The notes beneath the pieces are model-generated. The model was not told the DNA's origin. It saw only the letters and a program-made list of their open reading frames with translations, and ran no database searches. Both the position numbers and the translations under genes were made by a program. 37,718 bases of DNA, taken from positions 33,107 through 70,824 of the forward strand of contig NZ_BBPO01000044.1 in the NCBI RefSeq assembly GCF_000787815.1. The letters run 5' to 3'. Below, piece after piece: positions 17,059 through 24,664 of this stretch. Position 1 is the first letter of the stretch, and each line of letters opens with the position of its first letter. The stretch comes from Streptacidiphilus neutrinimicus. GTDB taxonomy: Bacteria; Actinomycetota; Actinomycetes; Streptomycetales; Streptomycetaceae.

Positions 17059-18087
17059 GTGCGCAAGCGCGCTCTGCTCGCCACCGCCGTCGCCGCAGCC
17101 ACCGCCGTTCTCGGTGGCCTGACCGTCGCGCCCGCCGCCCACGCGTCGACCACCGGCAACTCGCTCTCCGTCTTCGCCTGGAACGTCGACCTGGCCACCT
17201 CCGTGGTCGACAGCACCGAGAGTGAGAACGCCGCCGGCCGCACGCCGGTCGTCGAGTCGATCATCAAGCAGCACAACGCCGACGTGGTGGTCCTGGACGA
17301 GCTGTTCAACCACAGCTCGACCAGCAACATCGAGAGCGCACTGGCCGCCCAGTACCCGTACCACACGCCGGTCGTCGGCCAGGTCTGCTCCGGCGGCGGC
17401 TGGAACGGCATCAGCGGGGACTGCTCGAACTCGCTGTTCGTCATCAACGGCGGCACCATGATCTTCTCGAAGTACCCGATCACCGCCCAGTACGCGCACG
17501 TCTTCTCCAACTCGACCTCGGGCACCTGGGACTACGACTCCAACAAGGGCGCCGCGCTGGCGGAGATCGACAAGAACGGCGTCAACACCTGGGTCGTCGG
17601 CACGCACCTGCAGGCCGACCAGTCCGGCACCTCCACGGACACCACGCAGGCGACCCGCCTCGCCCAGCTCGGCGAGATCAAGAGCTGGGTCGACGGCATC
17701 GTCGGCTCCTCCGCGCCGGTGCTCATCGGCGGCGACTTCAACGTCGAGTACTTCCACGGCGCTTCGCGCGGGGACTACACCAACGCGCAGAACGCCGTGG
17801 GCGGCGTGCTGGGCACCCCCGCCACCGACCCGAGCCAGCTGACCACCATGGACTGCCCGGTCTCGGCCTGGTGCCAGTACATGTCCGGCGTCGAGTCCTT
17901 CCCGAGCGACTACCAGGACAGCCTCGACTACATCGGCTACCTGAACGCGCCGGGCCGCCCGACCCCGCTGGCGCTGCCGTCCGTCACCACGGACTTCGAC
18001 CCGCAGGCCGGCTGGACCCAGGGTCAGAGCGACACCCGGTCGCCGAGCGACCACTACCCGGTGCAGAGCACCTTCCAGCTTCCGTAG
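17059..18087 (+). CDS. Secreted sphingomyelinase C-type phosphodiesterase (endonuclease/exonuclease/phosphatase fold)
   Basis: 342 aa from the GTG at 17059, chosen because GAGGAGA is 5 bp upstream and the signal peptide (RKRALLATAVAAATAVLGG, cleavage after AHA, residue 29) then has normal length; the ATG at 17026 would add 11 unneeded residues. Mature part: WNVD (Asn42), VVLDELFNHSST (Glu81, metal), YPYHTPVVG, GTHLQAD (His183), GGDFNVE (Asp226, Asn228), and C-terminal PSDHYPV (Asp331, His332). This set and the order match bacterial neutral sphingomyelinases/phospholipase C of the DNase I superfamily, which cleave phosphocholine headgroups with Mg2+. The extracellular substrate could be another phospholipid. 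It is a single-gene unit. Confidence 0.9.
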   Translation: MRKRALLATAVAAATAVLGGLTVAPAAHASTTGNSLSVFAWNVDLATSVVDSTESENAAGRTPVVESIIKQHNADVVVLDELFNHSSTSNIESALAAQYPYHTPVVGQVCSGGGWNGISGDCSNSLFVINGGTMIFSKYPITAQYAHVFSNSTSGTWDYDSNKGAALAEIDKNGVNTWVVGTHLQADQSGTSTDTTQATRLAQLGEIKSWVDGIVGSSAPVLIGGDFNVEYFHGASRGDYTNAQNAVGGVLGTPATDPSQLTTMDCPVSAWCQYMSGVESFPSDYQDSLDYIGYLNAPGRPTPLALPSVTTDFDPQAGWTQGQSDTRSPSDHYPVQSTFQLP

Positions 18088-18272
18088 CACCCTGGCGAGG
18101 GAGGGCGCGCGCAGCGTGGTACACACCACTCGACGGGGTGTCAGAGCGCCTCGCGTACCCCGTCTCATCTGCTGAAAGGCACCTTGACGCACCACAGTTG
18201 ATGCCGATGCCATGGACCGTCACACGCGCCCAGTGCGGGGGCGCCGTCGGTTCGAGCCAGAAGGCATCACGT

Positions 18273-19583
18273 ATGAGCATCAGCCGCCGCGCCGTCCTCG
18301 CCGCCGCCGGTCTCACCGGCCTCAGCGCGGGGACGGCGCTGCTGAGCGGCTGCGCCAGCAGCAGCACCAGCGTCACCGGCCCGTCCGGAACCCCCGCCTC
18401 CCTGGAGGTCTTCTCCTGGTGGACCGAGGGCGGGGAGGCGGCCGCGCTCGCCTCCCTGGTCAGCGAGTTCCACGTGCACAACCCCCACATCGACTTCGTC
18501 AACCGCGCGGTCGCCGGCGGCGCCGGGGCCAACGCCAAGGCCGAGCTCGCCCGCCGCCTGAAGGCCGGCAACCCGCCGGACACCTTCCAGGGCCAGGCCG
18601 GCGCGATGCTCGACGACTACATCGACGCGGGGCAGTTGGAGGACCTCGGCTTCCTCTACCGGCAGCAGGGCTGGAACAGGCTGCTCAGCCCCACCCTGCT
18701 GCAGCTGACCCAGCGCGGCGGCAAGCAGTGGTCGGTACCGCTGGACATCCACCACATCAACCTGATCTGGGCCAACAAGCGCGTCTGCGAGCACGCGGGC
18801 GTCCCGACCGCGCCCGCCTCCGTCGCCGACTTCGTCACCGCCCTGCACAAGGTCGCCGCGACCGGCAAGAACCCGCTGGCCATCTCCGTCACACCGAACG
18901 AGATCTGGCAGCTCAAGCACCTGATGGAGTGTCTGCTGCTGGCCGAGCTGGGCGCCGCCGGCTGGCCCTCGCTGTGGCGGCGCGGCGGCGACTGGGGCTC
19001 CCCGCAGGTCACCGCGGCCCTCGAGGCGCTGCGCGAGATCCTCTCCCTGGCGGTCAATCCGACCGCGGAGGTCACCTGGAACCAGGCCAGCGCGATGGTG
19101 GGCAACGGTACCGCCGCCTACCAGATCATGGGCGACTGGACCGAGGCCACCTTCACCCTCGCCGGGCTCTCCCCCCGTCGCGACTACGCCTGGTCCACCG
19201 CCCCCGGCACCTCCGAGGCCTTCCTGTTCGCCTCCGACTGCTTCACCCTGCCCAAGGGCGCCAAGGACCGCGACGCGGCCATCGCCTGGCTCGTCGAGTG
19301 CGGCAGCCAGGCCGGCCAGGACTCCTTCACCACGGTCAAGGGCGCGATCCCGCCGCGCGCGGTCATCGGCTCGACCGAACGGGGCCTGTTCGACCAGTAC
19401 TCGAACTGGTCGATGGTGGAGTGGACCACCAAGCAGGTGGTCGGCTCCCTCACCCACGGCGTGGTGGCCCGCGCGGCCTGGAACAACGCGATCGACGCGG
19501 CGCTCAACGCGTTCGTGACGAACCGCGATCCCGGCCGGCTGCAGACCGCGCTGGAGGCGGCGGCCAAGCAGTACGCCGCGTAG
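18273..19583 (+). CDS. Extracellular sugar-type solute-binding lipoprotein (family 1), orphan
   Basis: 436 aa. The N-terminus MSISRRAVLAAAGL up to LLSGC (Cys27) is a twin-arginine signal with lipobox, so the protein is exported folded and lipid-anchored. The body is a family 1 solute-binding protein: LEVFSWWTEGGE, FVNRAVAGGAGANAKAELARRLKAGNPPD, WSVPLDIHHINLIWANK, MVGNGTAAYQIMGDW, and CFTLPKGAKDRDAAIAWL. AGAAGG lies 8 bp before the ATG. Such proteins normally deliver sugars to ABC permeases, but no permease or ATPase gene is next to it. It converges on a DeoR regulator with a 21-bp gap. It may use a shared transporter (for example a multipurpose MsiK-type ATPase) encoded elsewhere. Confidence 0.92.
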   Translation: MSISRRAVLAAAGLTGLSAGTALLSGCASSSTSVTGPSGTPASLEVFSWWTEGGEAAALASLVSEFHVHNPHIDFVNRAVAGGAGANAKAELARRLKAGNPPDTFQGQAGAMLDDYIDAGQLEDLGFLYRQQGWNRLLSPTLLQLTQRGGKQWSVPLDIHHINLIWANKRVCEHAGVPTAPASVADFVTALHKVAATGKNPLAISVTPNEIWQLKHLMECLLLAELGAAGWPSLWRRGGDWGSPQVTAALEALREILSLAVNPTAEVTWNQASAMVGNGTAAYQIMGDWTEATFTLAGLSPRRDYAWSTAPGTSEAFLFASDCFTLPKGAKDRDAAIAWLVECGSQAGQDSFTTVKGAIPPRAVIGSTERGLFDQYSNWSMVEWTTKQVVGSLTHGVVARAAWNNAIDAALNAFVTNRDPGRLQTALEAAAKQYAA

Positions 19584-19604
19584 GCCGCCGCGGGCCGCGC
19601 GGAG

Positions 19605-20387
19605 TCAGCCCCCCGCCACCAGCACCCGTCCCACGGCGGCGCCGGCCTGCTGCCTGGCCCCGGCCGGCAGCCCGGCGTCCGTCACGAGCGTGTCCACCGC
19701 GGACAGCGGCGCGTAGGACGACAGGCTGACCACCCCCCACTTGCTGTGGTCCGCGAGGACGACCACGCTGCCCGCGCAGGCGATCAGCGCGCGGTTGGTC
19801 TCCGCCTCGGCGAGGTTGGGGGTGGTCAGGCCCGCCGTGGGGTCGACCCCGTGGCATCCGAGGAAGAGCTGGTCGACGTGGAGGTCGTGCAGGGCCAGCC
19901 GCGCCATGGTGCCGACCAGCGCGTCGCTGGGAGTGCGCACGCCGCCGGTCAGCACGACCGTGGGGCCGGGCCGGGCGGGCCGCCGGGCCTCGGCGAAGAC
20001 CTCGGCGACGCGGACGGAGTTGGTGACGACCGTCAGCCGCTCGACGCGCAGCAGATGGCGGGCGAAGGCCCGGGTCGTCGTGCCCGCGGAGACCGCGATC
20101 GCGGTGCCGGGACGGACCAGGCGCGCGGCGAGCCGGGCGATCTCGTCCTTGGCCTGCGGCTCCCACTCCGTCTTGGCCTCGAAGCCGGGCTCCACGCCGC
20201 CCGCGCCGTCGGCGTGCAGCGCGCCGCCGTGGACCTTCAGGGCCAGCCCCAGCCGGGCCAGCTCGGCCAGGTCCCGGCGGATCGTCATGTCGGAGACGCC
20301 GAAGCGCGCGGACAGCTCCCCCACCCGGACGCTGCCGCACCGGCGGATCTCCGCGAGGATCACGGACTGGCGCCGCTTCGCCAGCAT
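19605..20387 (-). CDS. DeoR-family transcriptional regulator
   Basis: 260 aa, ATG with GAGGAAG 4 bp upstream. N-terminal winged helix (residues 3-56: RRQSVILAEI, VRVGELSARFGVSDMTIRRDLAELARLG). Then the DeoR C-terminal sugar-phosphate-sensing domain with AVSAGTTTRAFARHL, VVTNSVRVAEV, VVLTGGVRTPSDALVG and ADHSKWG. The ligand would be a phosphorylated sugar or polyol. The rarD gene lies upstream on the same strand (67-bp gap), but a DeoR-like site at 20446-20461 suggests an own, autoregulated promoter. The adjacent sugar-binding protein is a plausible target. Confidence 0.94.
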   Translation of the reverse strand: MLAKRRQSVILAEIRRCGSVRVGELSARFGVSDMTIRRDLAELARLGLALKVHGGALHADGAGGVEPGFEAKTEWEPQAKDEIARLAARLVRPGTAIAVSAGTTTRAFARHLLRVERLTVVTNSVRVAEVFAEARRPARPGPTVVLTGGVRTPSDALVGTMARLALHDLHVDQLFLGCHGVDPTAGLTTPNLAEAETNRALIACAGSVVVLADHSKWGVVSLSSYAPLSAVDTLVTDAGLPAGARQQAGAAVGRVLVAGG

Positions 20388-20445
20388 GTCGCTTCCTCGC
20401 CCCCTCGCCGCGGAGGGCCCCGCCTCACACAGAGTCGGACGTCCC

Positions 20446-20461
20446 TGAACGCAATCAAACA
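20446..20461 (-). promoter_or_regulatory. Candidate DeoR-type operator
   Basis: Read on the minus strand: TGTTTGATTGCGTTCA, two half-sites of the TGTTYG/GTTCA kind typical of DeoR-family sites. It lies 59 bp upstream of the regulator start and overlaps the rarD stop codon. It is unusually AT-rich for the surroundings. Confidence 0.45.
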
Positions 20462-21438
20462 GGATCGCGCATATCAGAAACCCCGGGACCCACCGCTGTC
20501 AAGGGGTCGCGCTCCGCGCCCGACGTGGCGTCAGCTCCCCTGCGGGCCTGCCGCAACCCGTCCACGGTCAGGACCAGCAGCGCCACCCAGACGAGGGCGA
20601 AGCCGGCCCAGCGCTCGGCCGGCATGTGCTCGTGGAAGACGGCGATGCCGAGCAGGAACTGGAAGACCGGGGCCAGGTACTGCAGCAGCCCCATCGTGGT
20701 CAGCGGCACCCGGACCGCGGCCGCGCCGAAGGCGACCAGCGGGACGGCCGTCACCACCCCGCACAGGGCCAGCAGCGCGCTGTGCCCGGGCCCGTGCCCG
20801 GTGAAGGTGGACCGCCCGCTCGCGGACAGCCACAGCAGGTAGCCCAGGGCCGGCAGGAAGAGGAACGCCGTCTCCAGTGCGAAGCCCTCCAGGCCGCCGA
20901 GGTTGACCGTCTTCTTCAGCAGTCCGTAGGTGGCGAAGGAGAACGCGAGCGTCAGCGCGATCCACGGCAGCCGGCCGTAGCCGAGGGTCAGCACCAGGAC
21001 CGCGGCGGCGCCCGTCGCCACGGCGACCCACTGCGCGGGCCGCAGGCGCTCCTTGAGGACGAGCACGCCGAAGGTGATGGTGACCAGCGGGTTGATGAAG
21101 TAGCCGAGCGAGGTCTCGACGACGTGACCGGAGTTGACGCCCCAGATGTACATGCCCCAGTTGACGCTGATCACCACGGCCGCCAGGCCGATCAGCGCCA
21201 GCCGCTTCGGCTGCCGCAGCAGCGGGCGTATCCAGGAGAGCGCGTCCGGGCGCCTCAGCCGCTGCAGGGCCAGCAGCGCGACCGCCACGACCAGGGACCA
21301 GGCCATCCGGTCCGCCAGGATCTCCCAGGCGCCGGCCGGTTTCAGCAGCGGCCAGTACAGGGGGAAGAACCCCCACATCGCGTAGGCGGCGAATCCCAGC
21401 CACAGTCCGGTGCGTTGCTCGTGACGTCTCCCACTCAT
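20455..21438 (-). CDS. rarD: RarD, EamA-family permease
   Basis: 327 aa with ten predicted membrane segments in two EamA repeats. RarD-specific motifs are present: GFAAYAMWGFFPLYWPLLKPAGAWEILADR (segment near the N-terminus), SVNWGMYIWGVNSGHVVETSLGYFINPLV, and LLQYLAPVFQFLLGIAVFHEHMPAERW. Length is slightly above the family norm (about 300) owing to a polar C-terminal tail. The substrate is unknown; related EamA proteins export amino acids or metabolites. The ATG at 21438 has no good ribosome-binding site, while a TACCGT hexamer 6 bp upstream permits a leaderless mRNA. Confidence 0.93.
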   Translation of the reverse strand: MSGRRHEQRTGLWLGFAAYAMWGFFPLYWPLLKPAGAWEILADRMAWSLVVAVALLALQRLRRPDALSWIRPLLRQPKRLALIGLAAVVISVNWGMYIWGVNSGHVVETSLGYFINPLVTITFGVLVLKERLRPAQWVAVATGAAAVLVLTLGYGRLPWIALTLAFSFATYGLLKKTVNLGGLEGFALETAFLFLPALGYLLWLSASGRSTFTGHGPGHSALLALCGVVTAVPLVAFGAAAVRVPLTTMGLLQYLAPVFQFLLGIAVFHEHMPAERWAGFALVWVALLVLTVDGLRQARRGADATSGAERDPLTAVGPGVSDMRDPV

Positions 21439-21455
21439 CCGAGGACGGTAAGCGA

Positions 21456-21492
21456 GAGCGCCCCCGCCCCGGAAGTCCGGGTGGGGGCGCTC
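21456..21492 (-). terminator. Terminator after the KimA-like gene
   Basis: 10-bp outer stem GAGCGCCCCC/GGGGGCGCTC, a small internal loop, 5-bp inner stem CCCGG/CCGGG and loop AAGT. It lies 28 bp downstream of the stop codon at 21520 and before rarD. Confidence 0.75.
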
Positions 21493-21519
21493 ATCGCGCG
21501 AGCGGTTCTCGGCGCGGCG

Positions 21520-23577
21520 TCAGTGCTCGCTGTCGGCGTGGTCCGAGCCCTCGATGGTGTGGTCGAGGTGGTCCAGCTTCTCCACCTTGATGCCGGACGC
21601 CGCGGCGTCCTCCAGCTCGTCGTGGGCGCTCACCACGTCGAACGGGACGATGGTGGTGACCACGTTCGGCAGCTTGCCGACCGCGCGGGCGATCTGGTCC
21701 GGCGTGCGGCGGTGCAGCAGACGGCCCAGGACCGGCGAGTAGTTGCGCTCCGGGATCAGCAGCGTGATCTGGCTCTTCTCCCGCTTGGCGGTGCGGGCGA
21801 TCAGCTCGACCAGGGCGCGGGCGATGCGGCGGTCCGGGCACTCGACGATCTCCAGCGACAGGTCGCCGACCTCGACGTTGCTCCACTGGAGCCGCAGCCG
21901 GTCGGCCTCGCGGTCGTCCGTCATGAAGTGCACCGCGCGGATCTCGGCGGGCCGCATCGAGCGGGCGTAGCGGATCGCCTTGAGCACGGCCAGGTCGACG
22001 CGGTCGACCAGGATGTACATCACCTGGCGGCGCGGGGTCGGGCTGGTGGCGTCGACCGGGGCCATGGCCAGCGCCTCGGCCTCCTCGCGGTAGCGCTTGT
22101 TGACCTTGATCAGCGACCAGACGCCGATCGGGAAGATCACCACGACCATCCAGGCGCCCTCGGTGAACTTGGTGACCGCGAAGATCCCGACCACCGCGAA
22201 CGAGGCGACGGCCGCGGCGCCGTTGATCGCGACCTTGATCTTCCACTTGCCCTCGCGGCGGTCCAGGTGGTGCTTGACCATGCCCGCGCCGGCCATGGTG
22301 AAGCCGGTGAAGACGCCGATCGCGTACAGGCTGACCAGACGGGTCAGGTCGCTGTCGGTGCCGATCAGCAGCAGCAGCGACACGACGGTCAGCACGATGA
22401 TGCCGCTGGAGAAGGCGAGGCGGTGCCCGCGACGGGTCAGCTGGCGCGGCAGGAACGAGTCCTCGGCGACGAAGCTGGCCAGGAAGGGGAAGCCGTTGAA
22501 GGAGGTGTTGGCGCCGGTGTAGAGGATCAGCGCGGTGGCGAGCTGTACGAAGACCAGCGCCGCGTTGCCGTACCAGCTGCTGCCGAAGGCCCAGCTGGCC
22601 TCCTGCGAGACGACGGTCGGGGTGCCGTCCACGAACGGCGTCGCGTGGGTGATGTGCGCCAGCAGCGAGACCCCGAGGACGCCGGTGCCCAGCACGGCCG
22701 ACATGACGACCATGGTCTTGCGGGCGTTCTTGCCCTGCGGGTTGCGGAAGACGCTGACGCCGTTGGAGATGGCCTCCAGGCCGGTCAGCGAGGAGCCGCC
22801 GTTGGCGAAGGCGCGCAGCATGGTGAGCAGTGCCGCGCCGTAGAAGAAGCCGTGCTCCCCGGTGCCGAGGGTGTACATCCCGGCCTGGTGGGTGCTCAGC
22901 TGGGTGTGGTCGCCGGTGAGGAAGCGGAGGAAGCCGACGATGACGAGCAGGCCCATCGCGCCCATGAACAGGTAGGCGGGGAGGGCGAAGGCCCGGCCGG
23001 CCTCGCGGATGCCGCGCAGGTTTCCCCAGCACAGCAGCAGCACGACCGCGACGGTCAGCCACAGCTTGTGGTCGGCGACCAGGGTTATGAAGGACCCGTT
23101 CCCCCAGAGGAACTGCCCGAGGGAGACCAGCGCGTCGGTACCGGCGGCCGCCTGGACGGCCACGGTGACGATGTAGTCGATGAGCAGTGCGACGGCCGCG
23201 ATCTGGGCGATCCGGGGGCCGAAGTTCTCGCGTGCGACGACGTACGAACCGCCCGCCCGGGTGTAGACCGAGACGACCTCGCGGTACGAGAAGGTCAGCA
23301 GGACCAGCAGGCCCAGGATCACGAAGGTCAGCGGGATCAGCGCGGTGAACGCGGCGATGCCGATCGCGGGGATCAGGATCACCAGCATCTGCTCGGAGCC
23401 GTAGGCCATGGACGAGATGCAGTCCGAGGCCAGCACGCCGAGTGCGACGGAGTTCGAGAGCTTCTCGTGGCTGAGCTGCTCGGTGACCAGGGGCTTACCG
23501 AGCAAACGTTTCTTCACTCGGTAGCCGAGGCTCTCCGGGAGTTCGACCTCGCCAGAGGGGCTGATGGTGCCGGCCAT
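21520..23577 (-). CDS. APC-superfamily transporter resembling KimA (YdaO) potassium importer
   Basis: 685 aa from the ATG at 23577. The open frame reaches 23649, but the extra 24 residues cross a hairpin and look non-coding. About 12 membrane segments. Shared patterns with B. subtilis KimA and relatives: LASDCISSMAYGSEQMLVILI, YTRAGGSYVVARENFG, IDYIVTVAVQAAAGTDAL, and MLRAFANGGSSLTGLEAISNGV followed by FRNPQGKNARKTM. The C-terminal about 170 residues (from RRQVMYILVDRVDL) form a soluble USP-like domain, as in KimA. KimA imports K+ and is inhibited by c-di-AMP; for this protein that is inference. Databases may list it only as an APC amino-acid permease. It follows korB on the same strand with a 121-bp gap that contains its own leader hairpin. 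Confidence 0.85.
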   Translation of the reverse strand: MAGTISPSGEVELPESLGYRVKKRLLGKPLVTEQLSHEKLSNSVALGVLASDCISSMAYGSEQMLVILIPAIGIAAFTALIPLTFVILGLLVLLTFSYREVVSVYTRAGGSYVVARENFGPRIAQIAAVALLIDYIVTVAVQAAAGTDALVSLGQFLWGNGSFITLVADHKLWLTVAVVLLLCWGNLRGIREAGRAFALPAYLFMGAMGLLVIVGFLRFLTGDHTQLSTHQAGMYTLGTGEHGFFYGAALLTMLRAFANGGSSLTGLEAISNGVSVFRNPQGKNARKTMVVMSAVLGTGVLGVSLLAHITHATPFVDGTPTVVSQEASWAFGSSWYGNAALVFVQLATALILYTGANTSFNGFPFLASFVAEDSFLPRQLTRRGHRLAFSSGIIVLTVVSLLLLIGTDSDLTRLVSLYAIGVFTGFTMAGAGMVKHHLDRREGKWKIKVAINGAAAVASFAVVGIFAVTKFTEGAWMVVVIFPIGVWSLIKVNKRYREEAEALAMAPVDATSPTPRRQVMYILVDRVDLAVLKAIRYARSMRPAEIRAVHFMTDDREADRLRLQWSNVEVGDLSLEIVECPDRRIARALVELIARTAKREKSQITLLIPERNYSPVLGRLLHRRTPDQIARAVGKLPNVVTTIVPFDVVSAHDELEDAAASGIKVEKLDHLDHTIEGSDHADSEH

Positions 23578-23595
23578 GGTGGTGGATTCCGATCC

Positions 23596-23630
23596 GGGCG
23601 GGAGTGGACCACCTATGCATACTCCCGCCC
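23596..23630 (-). promoter_or_regulatory. Leader hairpin in front of the KimA-like gene
   Basis: Perfect 10-bp arms GGGCGGGAGT and ACTCCCGCCC around a 15-nt AT-containing loop, 19 bp before the preferred start codon. TAAGAT, a possible -10 box, lies about 45 bp further upstream (near 23670). The hairpin may control translation or early termination. It does not show the c-di-AMP riboswitch motifs. Confidence 0.5.
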
Positions 23631-23698
23631 GATAGGACATATCGGACATCCGTTAACGCAGGCCGGGATCTTAGCGGCTCCCTAACGCCTGTGTGACC

Positions 23699-24664
23699 TC
23701 ACCGAACCATCCACGTGTCGGAACCGCTAAGAAGCGCCGACAGATCCCCCTCACCACGCTCCGCGACGGCCTGGTCCAGTTGCGCGTTCAACTGCCGGTC
23801 GTAGGCGGGCCTGGCCACCGCCCGCAGCACCCCGATCGGGGTGGGCTCGGTGAGCCGGGACAGCGCGAAGGCGCGCGTCGGGTCCGGGTCGGTCACGTCG
23901 TGGACGATCTCCTCGCCGTCAGGCGTGAGACGGTACGGCTGCCCGTGCTCCAGGCGCAGCAGGGCGGCGTCCCGCGTCGCCGGGTCCTTCAGGACCTCGA
24001 AGGCGCCGTCGTTGAAGATGTTGCAGTTCTGGTAGATCTCCACCAGCGCCGTGCCCTGGTGCTGGGCGGCGGCGCGCAGCACCGAGGTGAGGTGCTGGCG
24101 GTCGGAGTCGATGGTGCGGGCCACGAAGCCCGCCTCCGCGCCGAGCGCGAGCGACAGCGGGCGGAACGGCTCGTCCAGGGAGCCCATCGGGGTCGACTTG
24201 GTGATCTTGCCGGGCTCGCTGGTGGGCGAGTACTGGCCCTTGGTGAGGCCGTAGATCCGGTTGTTGAACAGCAGGATCTTCAGGTTCACGTTGCGGCGCA
24301 GCGCGTGGATCAGGTGGTTGCCGCCGATGGACAGCGCGTCGCCGTCCCCGGTGATCACCCACACCGACAGGTCCGGCCGCGAGGACGCCAGCCCGGTGGC
24401 GATCGCCGGGGCGCGGCCGTGGATGGAGTGCATCCCGTAGGTGCTGAGGTAGTACGGGAAGCGCGAGGAGCAGCCGATCCCGGAGATGAAGACGATCTTC
24501 TCTCTGGGGATGCCGAGCTCGGGCAGGAAGCCCTGCACCGCGGCCAGGATCGCGTAGTCCCCGCAGCCGGGGCACCAGCGCACCTCCTGGTCGGACTTGA
24601 AGTCCTTCGCCGTCAGCTTCAGCGCGCCGTTCGCCGTGACGCCGGTCGCCTTGATCTCAGTCAT
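23699..24664 (-). CDS. korB: 2-oxoacid:ferredoxin oxidoreductase, beta subunit
   Basis: 321 aa. Contains the thiamine-diphosphate site GDGDALSIGGNH (106-117) with the downstream NNRIYGLTKGQ, and the cysteines of the [4Fe-4S] cluster (WCPGCGD Cys31/34, GIGCSSR Cys65, QNCNIF). With KorA it decarboxylates a 2-oxoacid, most likely 2-oxoglutarate, and reduces ferredoxin, giving a CoA- and ferredoxin-dependent step of the TCA cycle. The start overlaps the korA stop by 8 bp, so translation is coupled. Length and domain layout match the mycobacterial/streptomycete KorB group. Confidence 0.96.
   Translation of the reverse strand: MTEIKATGVTANGALKLTAKDFKSDQEVRWCPGCGDYAILAAVQGFLPELGIPREKIVFISGIGCSSRFPYYLSTYGMHSIHGRAPAIATGLASSRPDLSVWVITGDGDALSIGGNHLIHALRRNVNLKILLFNNRIYGLTKGQYSPTSEPGKITKSTPMGSLDEPFRPLSLALGAEAGFVARTIDSDRQHLTSVLRAAAQHQGTALVEIYQNCNIFNDGAFEVLKDPATRDAALLRLEHGQPYRLTPDGEEIVHDVTDPDPTRAFALSRLTEPTPIGVLRAVARPAYDRQLNAQLDQAVAERGEGDLSALLSGSDTWMVR

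Noticed and set aside
23578-23649. Start of the KimA-like protein at 23649
   Set aside because: The extra residues read through a 10-bp perfect hairpin and resemble no family sequence; 23577 is preferred, though its ribosome-binding site is weak.
20626-23685. 1019-aa plus-strand open frame over rarD and the KimA-like gene
   Set aside because: Gln/Asp/Arg-rich shadow of two clear membrane-protein genes.
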